From NCBI RefSeq assembly GCF_003014695.1, contig NZ_PYAS01000004.1, forward strand, positions 124,001 through 188,000: a stretch of 64,000 nt of DNA. The letters are read 5' to 3'. The translations under genes and the position numbers were made by a program. Below, piece after piece: positions 1 to 8,687 of this stretch (position 1 is the first letter of the stretch; the number at the start of each line of letters is the position of its first letter). The DNA comes from Dyadobacter jiangsuensis (GTDB taxonomy: Bacteria > Bacteroidota > Bacteroidia > Cytophagales > Spirosomataceae). A model generated the notes under the pieces. That model was not told the DNA's origin, ran no database searches, and saw only the letters and a list, made by a program, of their open reading frames with translations.

Positions 1-304
1 AGGAGGCGTCGACCTGAATTTCATACCTGTCGGTGGTGTTGAGCAGATTTCCGGGGAGTGTTACTTCAAATTTGCCGTTACGGAGTATCGCGGGAAGCTC
101 TGTCACGTCACTGGCATACGGTTTTTGGATTCGTGCTTTGAATACATTGTCCTTACCGAAAGTTCCGCTTAAAGTCGCGTCGATTTTGAGAACGGGATCG
201 GCGCAGAGGTCACCCTCGGCCGAGATTTGGATGGTGTTGGATTGAGCGAGGGCGCCGCGGATGAATAGAAAAAATAGAAACAGGGCAACGTAAAATCGAT
301 TCAT
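1..304 (-). CDS. Secreted protein, N-terminal part only
   Basis: The reading frame runs off the left edge of the window, so only about the first 101 residues are visible. It starts with ATG and a clear signal peptide (MNRFYVALFLFFLFIRGALAQ, cleavage likely after AQ), followed by a beta-rich stretch with residues such as SNTIQISAEGDLCADP. This looks like the start of an exported, perhaps multi-domain surface protein, but nothing in it identifies a family. It is divergent from the LysR regulator, with 67 bases between the two starts. Function unknown. Confidence 0.75.
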   Translation of the reverse strand, partial: MNRFYVALFLFFLFIRGALAQSNTIQISAEGDLCADPVLKIDATLSGTFGKDNVFKARIQKPYASDVTELPAILRNGKFEVTLPGNLLNTTDRYEIQVDAS

Positions 305-371
305 TAGAGGTAGTTTGCTATTGGAATTGCAAGTAAGAATTCAAATCTACAACTAATTTTATACGGCATAT

Positions 372-1265
372 ATGGTTTTCGACTTTCGGTTACAAGTTTT
401 CCAGACCGTCGCCCGTCGCCTGAGCTTCACCAAAGCCGCTGCCGAGCTTTTCATTACACAGCCTGCCGTGACGAAGCATATTCATGAGCTGGAAAATCAG
501 TTAAAAACCAAATTATTCGAGCGGAATGGCGCCAAGATCAGCCTGACGCCCGCCGGGGCGATACTGTTGCACCATGCCGAGCAGATTTTCGATATTTACA
601 GAAATCTCGAATTTGAGATCAATAGCCTTTCACAGCGGAATAGCGGCAAGTTGAGGCTGGGGGCAAGCACAACGGCGGCGCAGTACATTCTGCCGCCTAT
701 TCTGGCAGCATTCCACCGCAAGTTTCACAACGTTGAGGTTACCCTCACCACCAAGAATACCGAGGAGATCGAGCATGCATTGCAGCATAAGGAGATTGAC
801 CTGGGAGTGATCGAGGGCTTCTCCAAAAATGCCGCCATCAAGTACACCGAGTTTCTGAACGACGAAATTGTGCTTGTGGCAAACAGCAAAAACCCACTGG
901 CTGCAACCGGGGTAGTGAATGCCGAGCAACTGCGGAATATCCCTTTGCTACTCCGTGAACCAGGATCGGGGACGCTGGAAGTGATCGCCCATGCACTGAA
1001 GTCGATCGGGCTGGGGCTGGGCGACCTGAATGTCGAAATGCAGCTGAGCAGCAGCGAGAGCATGAAATTGTACATCCTGCATTCGGATAGTATGGCGTTT
1101 ATTTCTGTGCATGCGGTATTAAAGGAGTTGCAGAGCAAGGAGTGCCGGATTGTTGATGTCGAAGGGCTTTCGATTGACCGCCACTTTCATTTTACTACCC
1201 TGCACGGACAGCAGGAGGCTTTGCCGGAGCTTTTCATGCGCTTTGCGCTTTATCGGAGAAAATAG
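372..1265 (+). CDS. LysR-family transcriptional regulator
   Basis: This 297-residue protein has the usual LysR length. An N-terminal winged helix-turn-helix lies at about residues 3-62, with the motif LSFTKAAAELFITQPAVTKH. A type 2 periplasmic-binding-like effector domain follows from about residue 90 to the end. The C-terminal half resembles the CysB/CbbR group, which commonly senses small metabolites, but the ligand cannot be read from sequence. It is divergent from the cut-off secreted gene on its left, the classic arrangement for a LysR target, so that gene is a candidate target by inference. Confidence 0.92.
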   Translation: MVFDFRLQVFQTVARRLSFTKAAAELFITQPAVTKHIHELENQLKTKLFERNGAKISLTPAGAILLHHAEQIFDIYRNLEFEINSLSQRNSGKLRLGASTTAAQYILPPILAAFHRKFHNVEVTLTTKNTEEIEHALQHKEIDLGVIEGFSKNAAIKYTEFLNDEIVLVANSKNPLAATGVVNAEQLRNIPLLLREPGSGTLEVIAHALKSIGLGLGDLNVEMQLSSSESMKLYILHSDSMAFISVHAVLKELQSKECRIVDVEGLSIDRHFHFTTLHGQQEALPELFMRFALYRRK

Positions 1266-1364
1266 ACGGCTATATTGCGGGGTTTTTTAGAGTAGTTATG
1301 ACCTGCATCCTATTTTAAGAATCTGTGTACTGTACCAATCAGCTCTTGATGAAAGGGTTGAAAT

Positions 1365-1372
1365 TATTTTTG
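1365..1372 (+). promoter_or_regulatory. Possible -7 promoter element
   Basis: TATTTTTG fits the Bacteroidota -7 consensus TAnnTTTG and ends 11 bases before the ATG of the dehydrogenase/cytochrome gene. A partial -33 (TTG at 1346-1348) is closer than the ideal 19-base spacing. If real, the mRNA would have a very short leader. Confidence 0.3.
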
Positions 1373-1383
1373 TTAAACTATTT

Positions 1384-4026
1384 ATGTTAAAAATCACATT
1401 AAGCGTCTCGGCGTTCCTGCTTATGCTATGGTCGACGACGGGCACCCTTCAAAAAGAGGAAAGATCCGAGCCCCGGAATCTGACCAAAGCCGACTCCCTT
1501 CCTAACGCTGCTGCATGGCCGGCAGAACTGAATGTAACGCATTTCGCAGGTCACGACCTTACGCCAAGTCCGGCCTGTTTGGCTGTGGCGCCTACGGGCG
1601 AGGTATTTGTCGGGGTCGACATGATCGGCTCGCTGGGTAAAACACCCGGAAAAGGCAGTATTATGCGCCTTGTTGATACCAATAATGACGGCAAGGTAGA
1701 CCAGCACACAACATTCGCAATGCTGGATAACCCGCGCGGGATCATTGCTCAGGGCGACCAGGTGTTTGTTTTGCATACTACTTTTTCCAAAGAAACCGGC
1801 AAGGCTTCCGGAATGGACTTGGTGGTGTTGGAGGACAAAAACCACGACGGTGTAGCAGACGGGCCGGCCAAGCCGCTTATACAGAATGTTTGTTCGCCGA
1901 AATTCCTTCAAAGCCGCGGTACCGACCACGCTACCAACGGCATCCGCATGGGTATCGACGGGTGGATTTACATCGCCGTGGGTGATTTCGGTTTCCACGA
2001 CGCGCTCGACCGTTCGGGCAAAAAAATGACCCAATTGGGCGGCGGTATCGTCCGTGTACGTCCTGATGGTACTGAAATGGAAGTGTATACCCACGGATTA
2101 CGTAACATTTATGACGTGGCGATTGACCCATACATGAATATCTTCACCCGTGACAACACCAACGACGGCGGCGGCTGGAACATCCGTTTCAGCAACCAGA
2201 TCCAGTCGGGGGAATATGGTTACCCGGTGTTGTTCAAGAATTTTACCGAAGAGATTATCCCCGCATTGATTGACCTTGGCGGAGGCTCTGGTACAGGTTC
2301 GCTCTTTTTGGACGACCCGACCTGGCCGGCTAAATACAACCGCGTACCGATGATGGCCGACTGGGGCCGCAGCCAGGTGTACGTGCACCGCTTAACGCCG
2401 GACGGTCCTACCTTCCAGCAGAAGGAGGAGGAGTTTATTAAGCTTTCACAGGTGACAGACCTGGATATCGATGCTTCGGGACGTGTTTACCTTGCCGCCT
2501 GGGATGGCGCCGGATATTCGGGTAACCCGGGTAAAGGCTTTATCTCCCGCGCTGTACCGCAGGGATGGCAGTATAAGGCATTCAAAGACATCAGCAAGTC
2601 GTCGGTGAAACAGCTGGCAGCATTGCTCCGATCGGAAAGCGCAGTGCAGCGTCTGGCTGCCCAGCAGGAATTGCTGAAACGTCCGGCCAAAGATGCTGCG
2701 AAAGCCGCTTGGACCGTTGCAGAGGACAAAAAGGCTCCTTTATATGTACGCGTAGCAGGTATGTACACCTACGCGCAGGTAGCCGGTGCGGAAGGCATTG
2801 ATAAGCTCGCAAAACTGGCTTCGGAAAGTGATATGCGCGAATATGCATTGCGGGCGTTGGCCGACAGAAAGCCATACGTTGCCAAAGTGCCGGTAGAGCC
2901 TTTCCTGAAAGCACTCGAAAATGGTAATGCGCGGGAGAAACTCGCTGCGGCGATCGGGTTGGGCCGTTTGGGCAGACCGGAAGGCGCTCAGGCATTGCTG
3001 AAAGTAAAAGTACCGGGCTCATTTGTGGCACCAGCTAAAGGGACCGAAGGCCCTCACGCTACGCCGAACTCGGCTATCGTTACCCCGCACATCGCGGTAC
3101 GCGCGCTCGTGGCACTGAATGCAGTGGACGCTTGCGTGAACGCGATCGGCACCGAAAACTCTACGATCGCATTGTGGGCACTGCGCTACATGCATGATCC
3201 CAAGGCTGTTGACGGATTGATTGCCACTTACGGTAAAACCAGCGATAAGGCATTGAAAGACCAGATCCTGACGACAATGGGAAGAATTTACAAAAAAGAA
3301 GCCGATTACGACGGTTCCTGGTGGTGGAGCACGCGCCCGGATACGCATGGCCCATACTACAAAGCGGTAGAATGGGAGTCGTCTGCGAAAGTGAAAGACT
3401 TTTTGATGAAGGAATTTAATGCCGCGAGCGACAAGCAGTTCTTCGCCGACCTGAATGCGCGCAATCGCATGGGTATTACCGAGTTTGGTGGAGAAGAAGT
3501 AGTGGCTGCGAAAGAGGAGGTGAAAGTTGACCTGGAAAAAATTCGTAACAAAAAAGGTCAGGTAGGGGAGTCGTCGATCGAGGATGTGATGCTGGCCATC
3601 GCGAAAATCCAGGGAGATCCGGCCACAGGACGTAAACTGTTTACTAAGCAGGGTTGCGTAGCGTGCCACAGCCTGAGCCGCAACGAGGTAATGAAAGGGC
3701 CGTTCATGGGGCAAATCGGTTCAATCATGAACCGCGAGCAGATCGCCGAGTCGATTTTGAAACCAAACGCTTCGATTTCTCAGGGCTTCGCTTCGGTGAT
3801 GATCACGACCAAAGGCGATAAGACCTACATGGGTTTTGTTTCTGAAGAATCGGCTGAAAAGCTGGTGATCCGTGACATTACCGGTCAGGTGAACACCATT
3901 AAAGTGGCCAACATTACTTCGCGTAAGGAGATGGAAACATCGATGATGCCTCCGGGGCTGGCCAATGAGTTGTCCTACGAGGAATTTGCTTCATTGATCA
4001 CCTTCCTGTCGCAACAGAAGAAGTAA
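1384..4026 (+). CDS. Secreted dehydrogenase-like/HEAT/cytochrome c fusion protein
   Basis: 880 residues. An N-terminal signal sequence (about 1-23) precedes a beta-propeller of the membrane-bound dehydrogenase type seen in Planctomycetes and Bacteroidota (about 45-385; note the calcium-like repeats DTNNDGKVD and DKNHDGVAD). A helical HEAT-like region spans about 395-640 and a C-terminal cytochrome c domain about 740-880. The haem-binding motif CVACH is at residues 758-762, with later methionines (e.g. METSMMPPG) as possible axial ligands. The family probably oxidises sugars or alcohols in the periplasm and passes electrons to haem; the substrate is unknown. It is followed by a strong terminator, so it is likely monocistronic. 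Confidence 0.85.
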   Translation: MLKITLSVSAFLLMLWSTTGTLQKEERSEPRNLTKADSLPNAAAWPAELNVTHFAGHDLTPSPACLAVAPTGEVFVGVDMIGSLGKTPGKGSIMRLVDTNNDGKVDQHTTFAMLDNPRGIIAQGDQVFVLHTTFSKETGKASGMDLVVLEDKNHDGVADGPAKPLIQNVCSPKFLQSRGTDHATNGIRMGIDGWIYIAVGDFGFHDALDRSGKKMTQLGGGIVRVRPDGTEMEVYTHGLRNIYDVAIDPYMNIFTRDNTNDGGGWNIRFSNQIQSGEYGYPVLFKNFTEEIIPALIDLGGGSGTGSLFLDDPTWPAKYNRVPMMADWGRSQVYVHRLTPDGPTFQQKEEEFIKLSQVTDLDIDASGRVYLAAWDGAGYSGNPGKGFISRAVPQGWQYKAFKDISKSSVKQLAALLRSESAVQRLAAQQELLKRPAKDAAKAAWTVAEDKKAPLYVRVAGMYTYAQVAGAEGIDKLAKLASESDMREYALRALADRKPYVAKVPVEPFLKALENGNAREKLAAAIGLGRLGRPEGAQALLKVKVPGSFVAPAKGTEGPHATPNSAIVTPHIAVRALVALNAVDACVNAIGTENSTIALWALRYMHDPKAVDGLIATYGKTSDKALKDQILTTMGRIYKKEADYDGSWWWSTRPDTHGPYYKAVEWESSAKVKDFLMKEFNAASDKQFFADLNARNRMGITEFGGEEVVAAKEEVKVDLEKIRNKKGQVGESSIEDVMLAIAKIQGDPATGRKLFTKQGCVACHSLSRNEVMKGPFMGQIGSIMNREQIAESILKPNASISQGFASVMITTKGDKTYMGFVSEESAEKLVIRDITGQVNTIKVANITSRKEMETSMMPPGLANELSYEEFASLITFLSQQKK

Positions 4027-4046
4027 CATACAAACATTAATGGCTA

Positions 4047-4078
4047 AAAGCCGGCCCGGCGTTTTGCGGGCCGGCTTT
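4047..4078 (+). terminator. Rho-independent terminator
   Basis: A perfect 12-bp stem (AAAGCCGGCCCG pairing with CGGGCCGGCTTT) closes an 8-base loop and is followed by CATTTTTGG. It lies 20 bases after the stop codon of the cytochrome c fusion gene. Confidence 0.85.
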
Positions 4079-4229
4079 CATTTTTGGACAAAACCAAGGT
4101 TGCGATTTTGAGGATTTTGGCCTTCAAAAGTGCGGAGTGGCGCTTTTCTGACGAATTTTTATGCGTTTATGCCCATTTTTTTGCGGAATCTGCAATTTTT
4201 ACGATAAATTAGTAGTCTGATAGAAGTAA

Positions 4230-4258
4230 TTTGTAGTTGTTAAGTTGATTAATATTTG
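4230..4258 (+). promoter_or_regulatory. Near-consensus promoter before the hairpin leader
   Basis: TTTG at 4230-4233 and AATATTTG at 4251-4258 resemble the Bacteroidota TTTG / TAnnTTTG pair, with a 17-base spacer and one mismatch in the -7 box. It would start a transcript near 4263 that reads into the hairpin at 4299-4324 and then into the HEAT genes. Confidence 0.4.
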
Positions 4259-4298
4259 CACCCATCGTCTCTTACTCAACGTTTGTTTATACAGCATC

Positions 4299-4332
4299 CC
4301 CCGGCAGGCCCGCTTTCGCCGGGGATTTTTTT
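4299..4332 (+). terminator. Hairpin plus T-tract: attenuator or end of a small RNA
   Basis: CCCCGGC (4299-4305) pairs with GCCGGGG (4318-4324) around a 12-base loop and is followed by ATTTTTTT. It has the form of an intrinsic terminator but lies just 20 bases upstream of the next start codon, downstream of a likely promoter. The stretch 4081-4298 before it is A+T-rich and shows no gene. Confidence 0.6.
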
Positions 4333-4352
4333 GACCAATTTCTTCTGTTCCC

Positions 4353-5132
4353 GTGGCATTTTATGATTTATCGAAGTCCGAAAGAGCCGAGCGTGTACTC
4401 GCGATCAAGGGCGACATCAGGGACGGACTGTTAAGCCATAATCTTCAAAAAGCACATTTATTTTACTCAGATGACGATACCTATATACGGAAATCGGCCT
4501 ATCTTGTAACCGGACGGTTGTATTCGGAGGACGTCAACCTGCGCCCGGCGATTCTTGCGATGCTTTTCAAATTTATGTCCGATCCGGATTTCAAAGTCAG
4601 GCAGACGGTGATCAATGCGGCCGGCGAAATTGGTAAATGGGATTTCGAAGGAGTTCGATCCTATTTCGACGAAGGACTGAAAGATCCGCACCATTCGCCG
4701 AGGAATGCGGTGATCGGCTCGATTAAAAAAATGGGTGAGATAAACCCCGCGCCCGTGCTCGCGTGGGCGAGGGAATATCTGCACCACGAAGACAAGGAAA
4801 TCCGAAGGGAAATTTGTCACGGTATCGAACTGCGCGGACGCAAATATCCCGAAGATATTTTACCGCTTCTGGCTGAGCTCCAACATGACCGCACAGCGCG
4901 CGTACGCGACACACTCGTGCATGTGATCGGGCAGATCGCCTATAAAAAAGGTTGCCTGCCGACCGTGCTTGCGAATTTGAAAGGATGGGAGAATCGTCTG
5001 CTGGTGGATGCCGCTCTCGAAGAAATTATTGATGTACACCACCGTTATCGTAATTTCACAGCGCTTACGCAGGCGGAAGCAATCGCACTGATCGATGCGC
5101 ATTTTCCCGACCGTAAGCGGAAAAGTGGTTGA
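4353..5132 (+). CDS. HEAT-repeat protein
   Basis: 259 residues, starting at GTG (no better in-frame start close by). It is built of helical HEAT/ARM-like repeats, for example DPDFKVRQTVINAAGEIGKW and DRTARVRDTLVHVIGQIAYK, spaced roughly 35-40 residues apart, and has no signal peptide or membrane segment. Such solenoids act as protein-binding scaffolds. A second HEAT protein follows after 24 bases on the same strand, so the two probably form one operon and may bind each other. Specific function unknown. Confidence 0.8.
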   Translation: MAFYDLSKSERAERVLAIKGDIRDGLLSHNLQKAHLFYSDDDTYIRKSAYLVTGRLYSEDVNLRPAILAMLFKFMSDPDFKVRQTVINAAGEIGKWDFEGVRSYFDEGLKDPHHSPRNAVIGSIKKMGEINPAPVLAWAREYLHHEDKEIRREICHGIELRGRKYPEDILPLLAELQHDRTARVRDTLVHVIGQIAYKKGCLPTVLANLKGWENRLLVDAALEEIIDVHHRYRNFTALTQAEAIALIDAHFPDRKRKSG

Positions 5133-5156
5133 ATGGCATATTAAATTCACAAGCCT

Positions 5157-5780
5157 ATGACTGTAATGTCCAGATTGGCGAGCTCGATGGGCCGTCGCAA
5201 TGAAGTGCCTAATCAGGAGTTGGCCATTGAAATTGCCGCAAATGCGGATGGTAATGCGGTTGCCGAGCTGATCGAAAACCTCGACCATAAAAGTAAGGAC
5301 GTTCGCCACGACTGCATGAAGGTTCTTTATGAAATAGGCGAAAGGCAGCCCTCGCTAATCGCAGCCCATGCCACGCAGTTTGCCGCACTGCTCGACAGCA
5401 AGGACAACCGGATGCAATGGGGTGCTATGACCGCCCTTAATACTATTGTGCTTGAAAATCCGGAAGCTGCGTTCGCCGCTGTGCCCAAACTTGCCGCAGT
5501 TGCCGACAAAGGCTCGGTCATCACCCGCGACAATTTCGTCGCCATTCTCATCAAACTCAGCGGCATTCCCGCCTACGCCGATCAAACGCTTCCGTTGCTC
5601 AATGAACAAATGCTTAGTTGTCCGTCCAACCAGCTCCCGATGTATGCCGAGAATGCATTGCCGGTGTTAGAAGGAGCACATAAGGCTACATTCGTGAAGA
5701 CGCTCATCAGCCGCCTGGGTGATTTTGAAAAAGAATCGAAGCGGAAAAGGGTGGAGAAGGTTTTGAAGCGACTCGGGTAA
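5157..5780 (+). CDS. HEAT-like repeat protein
   Basis: 207 residues, cytoplasmic, with HEAT-type helical repeats throughout (for example KSKDVRHDCMKVLYEIGERQ and DNRMQWGAMTALNTIV). The C-terminus is a basic helix (ESKRKRVEKVLKRLG). It follows the other HEAT gene by 24 bases and is likely co-transcribed. No catalytic motif is visible; a scaffold or adaptor role is inference from the fold. Confidence 0.8.
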   Translation: MTVMSRLASSMGRRNEVPNQELAIEIAANADGNAVAELIENLDHKSKDVRHDCMKVLYEIGERQPSLIAAHATQFAALLDSKDNRMQWGAMTALNTIVLENPEAAFAAVPKLAAVADKGSVITRDNFVAILIKLSGIPAYADQTLPLLNEQMLSCPSNQLPMYAENALPVLEGAHKATFVKTLISRLGDFEKESKRKRVEKVLKRLG

Positions 5781-5840
5781 AACCGATAAATTTTCCTGGC
5801 ATCATTTTCGCTGGCGTTGCATCGAACAACAGATGTAACC

Positions 5841-6194
5841 ATGGAGCAAGTAAACAGGCAATGGAGCATCGCGGAAAGTGCGGTGACAGTATCCGCTTTT
5901 CTTAAAGCTTTAAATGAAAGTGACTTTGAAGGGGCCGGGGAGCTAATGGACGAAAATGTTCGGTTCGAGGGCGTGCTGGGAAGTGTGGAAGGCAGGGACG
6001 AATACGTGAGACAGATGGCGAAAATGAAGCTGCGTTATCATGTGGAGAAGCTGCTCTATGATGAGGATTCGGTTTCGGTACTTTATGAAATTGATATGGG
6101 CGGGAAGAATGTGCTCACTTCGGGCTGGTATGAAGTACGCGATGGGAAGATCACCCATATTCGGGTGATTTTCGATCCAAGACCGGTTTTGTAG
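5841..6194 (+). CDS. SnoaL-like (NTF2 fold) protein
   Basis: 117 residues from ATG. A TTG start eight codons upstream is possible but less likely. The sequence fits a SnoaL-like polyketide-cyclase or nuclear-transport-factor-2 fold: an N-terminal helix (AFLKALNESDFEGAGELMDE), then beta strands ending in GWYEVRDGKITHIRVIFDP. The fold binds small hydrophobic ligands and is used by isomerases, hydrolases and non-enzymatic proteins, so the substrate cannot be told. It lies 60 bases downstream of the HEAT pair and could belong to the same transcript. Confidence 0.75.
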   Translation: MEQVNRQWSIAESAVTVSAFLKALNESDFEGAGELMDENVRFEGVLGSVEGRDEYVRQMAKMKLRYHVEKLLYDEDSVSVLYEIDMGGKNVLTSGWYEVRDGKITHIRVIFDPRPVL

Positions 6195-6211
6195 TAAGTA
6201 ATTGGGGGAGG

Positions 6212-6550
6212 CTATGGCGTTTTGATAATAGTTCTTTTCCGTTTAACTGTGTAGGAGGTGGTAGTGTCGGTGCCAGGTCGGCCGGTACTGCTGCGATTGC
6301 CGTCAACGCTGCCGGACGAGTTAATCGTACCATTATCATTGAGTATCGGGCCGCTTTCCGCATTGGACGAATCCTTTAAAATGGCATTAAGATCCGAGGA
6401 ATCGACTGTTTTGACCTGATGCCTTTTCGTCTTACGTTGGTATTTCTGCTCCTGTCTTGATGATCGTGTCGAGGCGTCTCCGGATTGCGCTAATGCGCAG
6501 GCCGGAATGGTCAATGACATGGCAAGTAGGATTGCTTTAAGTGGTTTCAT
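6212..6550 (-). CDS. Small exported protein of unknown function
   Basis: 112 residues from the ATG that starts the signal peptide MKPLKAILLAMSLTIPACAL; a start 24 codons upstream would spoil it. The mature part is short, polar and low-complexity, rich in Ser, Asn, Thr, Lys and Arg (e.g. GSVDGNRSSTGRPGTDTTTS), ending in the basic tail KRKRTIIKTP. It is probably an unstructured periplasmic or secreted protein. It is convergent with the SnoaL-like gene (17 bases between stops). No family recognised. Confidence 0.65.
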   Translation of the reverse strand: MKPLKAILLAMSLTIPACALAQSGDASTRSSRQEQKYQRKTKRHQVKTVDSSDLNAILKDSSNAESGPILNDNGTINSSGSVDGNRSSTGRPGTDTTTSYTVKRKRTIIKTP

Positions 6551-6614
6551 AGGTATGGTTTTTAGTTGATGATTTGAATCTTGTTCAAATACTGTTCCAG
6601 AACTATCCCGAAAT

Positions 6615-7481
6615 CTATACACTTGTTACCGCCCGGTGTTTGCGGCGGTATTCCCCCAAGCTCATCCCTTTGCTTTTTTTGAAAAAACGGTTGAGGTGGC
6701 TTTCGTCGGTGAATGAAAGCTCGGACGCGATTTCGTTCATGCGCATGTCGCTGTGCAACAATCTGGTTTCAACCAGTTTTAGCCTTGAATTGACGATGTA
6801 TTCTTGCATCGTTTCATTGGTGTGTTTCTTGAAATACCTCCCCAGGTAAGATTCCGATATCCCGAAGTGATTGCTGATGCGGGCGGCCTTGATCTTTTCA
6901 GGATAATAAATATTGGCCTGGATGTATTGAAGGATGTCAATGGCCTTGTCTTCGCTGCATTCGGTGATCTTTTCAGGCAGGTACATGGCGATGTTACGGG
7001 CTACAAGGATGATCATCGTATTGACATACTGCCTGATGAGCTCCTGATTGTACATGTCGCGGTTGACGTACTCGCGTATGATCGCCTCCACAAGTGGCTT
7101 GACTATGCGCTTGTCCGTCTGATTTTTGAGAATGCATCCGGGCTGATGGCTGGCATTCTGCAAGATAAATTCAAGCCTTGGCAGCAGGTCTTCCCTTTGT
7201 GAGGCGCTCACCAGCGAAGTGTTCCGTTTGATATACACATCATTGAAGCGGATGAAAACAAATCTGGTGGTCGTCTCGATGTCGAAGGAATGGGTGTCTT
7301 CGGGGGTGAGCAGAAACATGTGGCCGGCATTGTACCGGAATGTATGCTGGTTGATCTCCTGTACCCCGGTACCTTCCAGAATGTAGATCAGCTCAAAGAA
7401 GTTGTGCTGGTGCGTCGGTTTGGGGCATTCGTCGAGCTCCTTGTAGATTATTTCGAAAGGCTCGTGCAGGTTTTCTTTCAT
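6615..7481 (-). CDS. AraC-family transcriptional regulator
   Basis: 288 residues. The N-terminus (about 1-100) is a cupin-type sensor (THQHNFFELIYILEGTGVQE). The C-terminus has the double helix-turn-helix of AraC/XylS proteins (about 185-285), with KIKAARISNHFGISESYLGR and then FTDESHLNRFFKKSKGMS. The architecture is typical of regulators of sugar or stress genes. It is divergent from the MDR oxidoreductase, which is 99 bases away and is the obvious candidate target (inference). Confidence 0.92.
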   Translation of the reverse strand: MKENLHEPFEIIYKELDECPKPTHQHNFFELIYILEGTGVQEINQHTFRYNAGHMFLLTPEDTHSFDIETTTRFVFIRFNDVYIKRNTSLVSASQREDLLPRLEFILQNASHQPGCILKNQTDKRIVKPLVEAIIREYVNRDMYNQELIRQYVNTMIILVARNIAMYLPEKITECSEDKAIDILQYIQANIYYPEKIKAARISNHFGISESYLGRYFKKHTNETMQEYIVNSRLKLVETRLLHSDMRMNEIASELSFTDESHLNRFFKKSKGMSLGEYRRKHRAVTSV

Positions 7482-7580
7482 GGGTGCAAGAAGTGTACTG
7501 TATTTTAGAAAGATTATACCGTAAAAATAATGAAAAGTCGGTACAAATTTGCATTGTCAAACGCAAAATCATTATAGTTC

Positions 7581-8582
7581 ATGAAAGCAACATTTTTGAC
7601 CGATACAAATGCCCCGCTCATTATCAAAGAAGTGGAAACGCCTGCGCCTGGCGAGAATCAGGTGCTTGTTAAATTGGCCTATTCTGCGCTAAACCACCGA
7701 GACGTCTGGATTCAGAGAGGGCAATATGCAGGCCCGAAAGCAGGACTTATCCTGGGATCGGACGGCTTGGGTACGGTAGTTGAAACCGGCGCGAACGTCG
7801 ACCCGGCTTGGATCGGGAAGATGGTAGTCATCAACCCAAGTCACGATTGGGGCGACAATCCGGCTGCATTTGGCGACCAGTTCAAAATTCTGGGCAATCC
7901 CGAGCCTGGCACATTTGCCGAATACATTGCCGTGAATGCCAAATATATTCATGAGAAACCCACGCACCTTACCGATACGGAAGCAGCAGCGTTGCCACTG
8001 GCGGGCATTACCACCTACCGTGCCTTGTTTACCCGGGCGGCGCTAAAACCCGGAGAGCAGATATTGATTACAGGCATTGGCGCGGGTACCGCGTTGCTGG
8101 CCCTGCAATATGCGATCGCGGCAGGTGCCAAAGTGTACGTCACGTCCGGCTCGCAGGACAAGATCGAAAAAGCCAAATCGCTCGGTGCAATCGATGGCTT
8201 TAACTACAAAGAGGAAAACTGGTTCCTGAAAGCGAAAGAGGCAACAGGCGGATTCGATGTGGTGCTGGACAGTGCTTCGGGTAAAGGGTTCGGTAACTTG
8301 ATCGAGACCGCGAAACCGGGCGGTAGAATCGTATTTTTCGGTGGTACAGACGGCCCGATTGGCAACATTATCCCCAATAAAGTGTATTGGAGAAACCTGT
8401 CGATCCTGGGAACAACGATGGGAACGTTGCAGGAGTTCCGGGACATGCTCGCATTTACGGCAGAACATCAGATCAAACCCATTGTCGACAAAGTCTATCC
8501 CTCATTGTCGGACGCGCAGCAGGCCTTCGATTATATGCATCAAGGCAAGCAGTTTGGCAAAATTGTGCTGACAAATCAATAG
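7581..8582 (+). CDS. MDR-family NAD(P)H oxidoreductase (quinone reductase/alcohol dehydrogenase type)
   Basis: 333 residues, full length for the medium-chain dehydrogenase family. The N-terminal GroES-like catalytic part has ALNHRDVWIQRGQYAG and LILGSDGLGTVVETG. The Rossmann part begins near ILITGIGAGTALLALQYA. The cysteines and histidines of the catalytic and structural zinc sites of true alcohol dehydrogenases are not apparent, which favours a quinone- or enone-reductase type. Substrate unknown. Its divergent AraC neighbour is a likely regulator. Confidence 0.88.
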   Translation: MKATFLTDTNAPLIIKEVETPAPGENQVLVKLAYSALNHRDVWIQRGQYAGPKAGLILGSDGLGTVVETGANVDPAWIGKMVVINPSHDWGDNPAAFGDQFKILGNPEPGTFAEYIAVNAKYIHEKPTHLTDTEAAALPLAGITTYRALFTRAALKPGEQILITGIGAGTALLALQYAIAAGAKVYVTSGSQDKIEKAKSLGAIDGFNYKEENWFLKAKEATGGFDVVLDSASGKGFGNLIETAKPGGRIVFFGGTDGPIGNIIPNKVYWRNLSILGTTMGTLQEFRDMLAFTAEHQIKPIVDKVYPSLSDAQQAFDYMHQGKQFGKIVLTNQ

Positions 8583-8687
8583 GGGGAAAAGGGAGTAAGG
8601 GGAGGAAAGGAGGAAAGGGAGGAAGGAGAAACGGTTTGTTAAAATTCCTTGTCCCTTTCTTCCATCCTCCCTTTCCTCCCTTACTCA
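8582..8687. repeat. Polypurine/polypyrimidine inverted repeat between convergent genes
   Basis: A purine-only arm (8591-8626: G/A blocks such as GGAGGAAAGGAGGAAAGGG) faces an imperfect complement of pyrimidines (8648-8687: TCCTCCCTTTCCTCCCTTAC). The two arms share the GAGTAAGG end and could form a long hairpin. It fills the gap between two convergent stop codons and may serve as a bidirectional terminator, although it lacks a classic T-tract. Confidence 0.65.

Noticed and set aside
7545..7570. TTTGC...GCAAA inverted repeat as an AraC operator
   Set aside because: The arms are only five bases and A+T-rich; too weak to claim, although the site is plausible.
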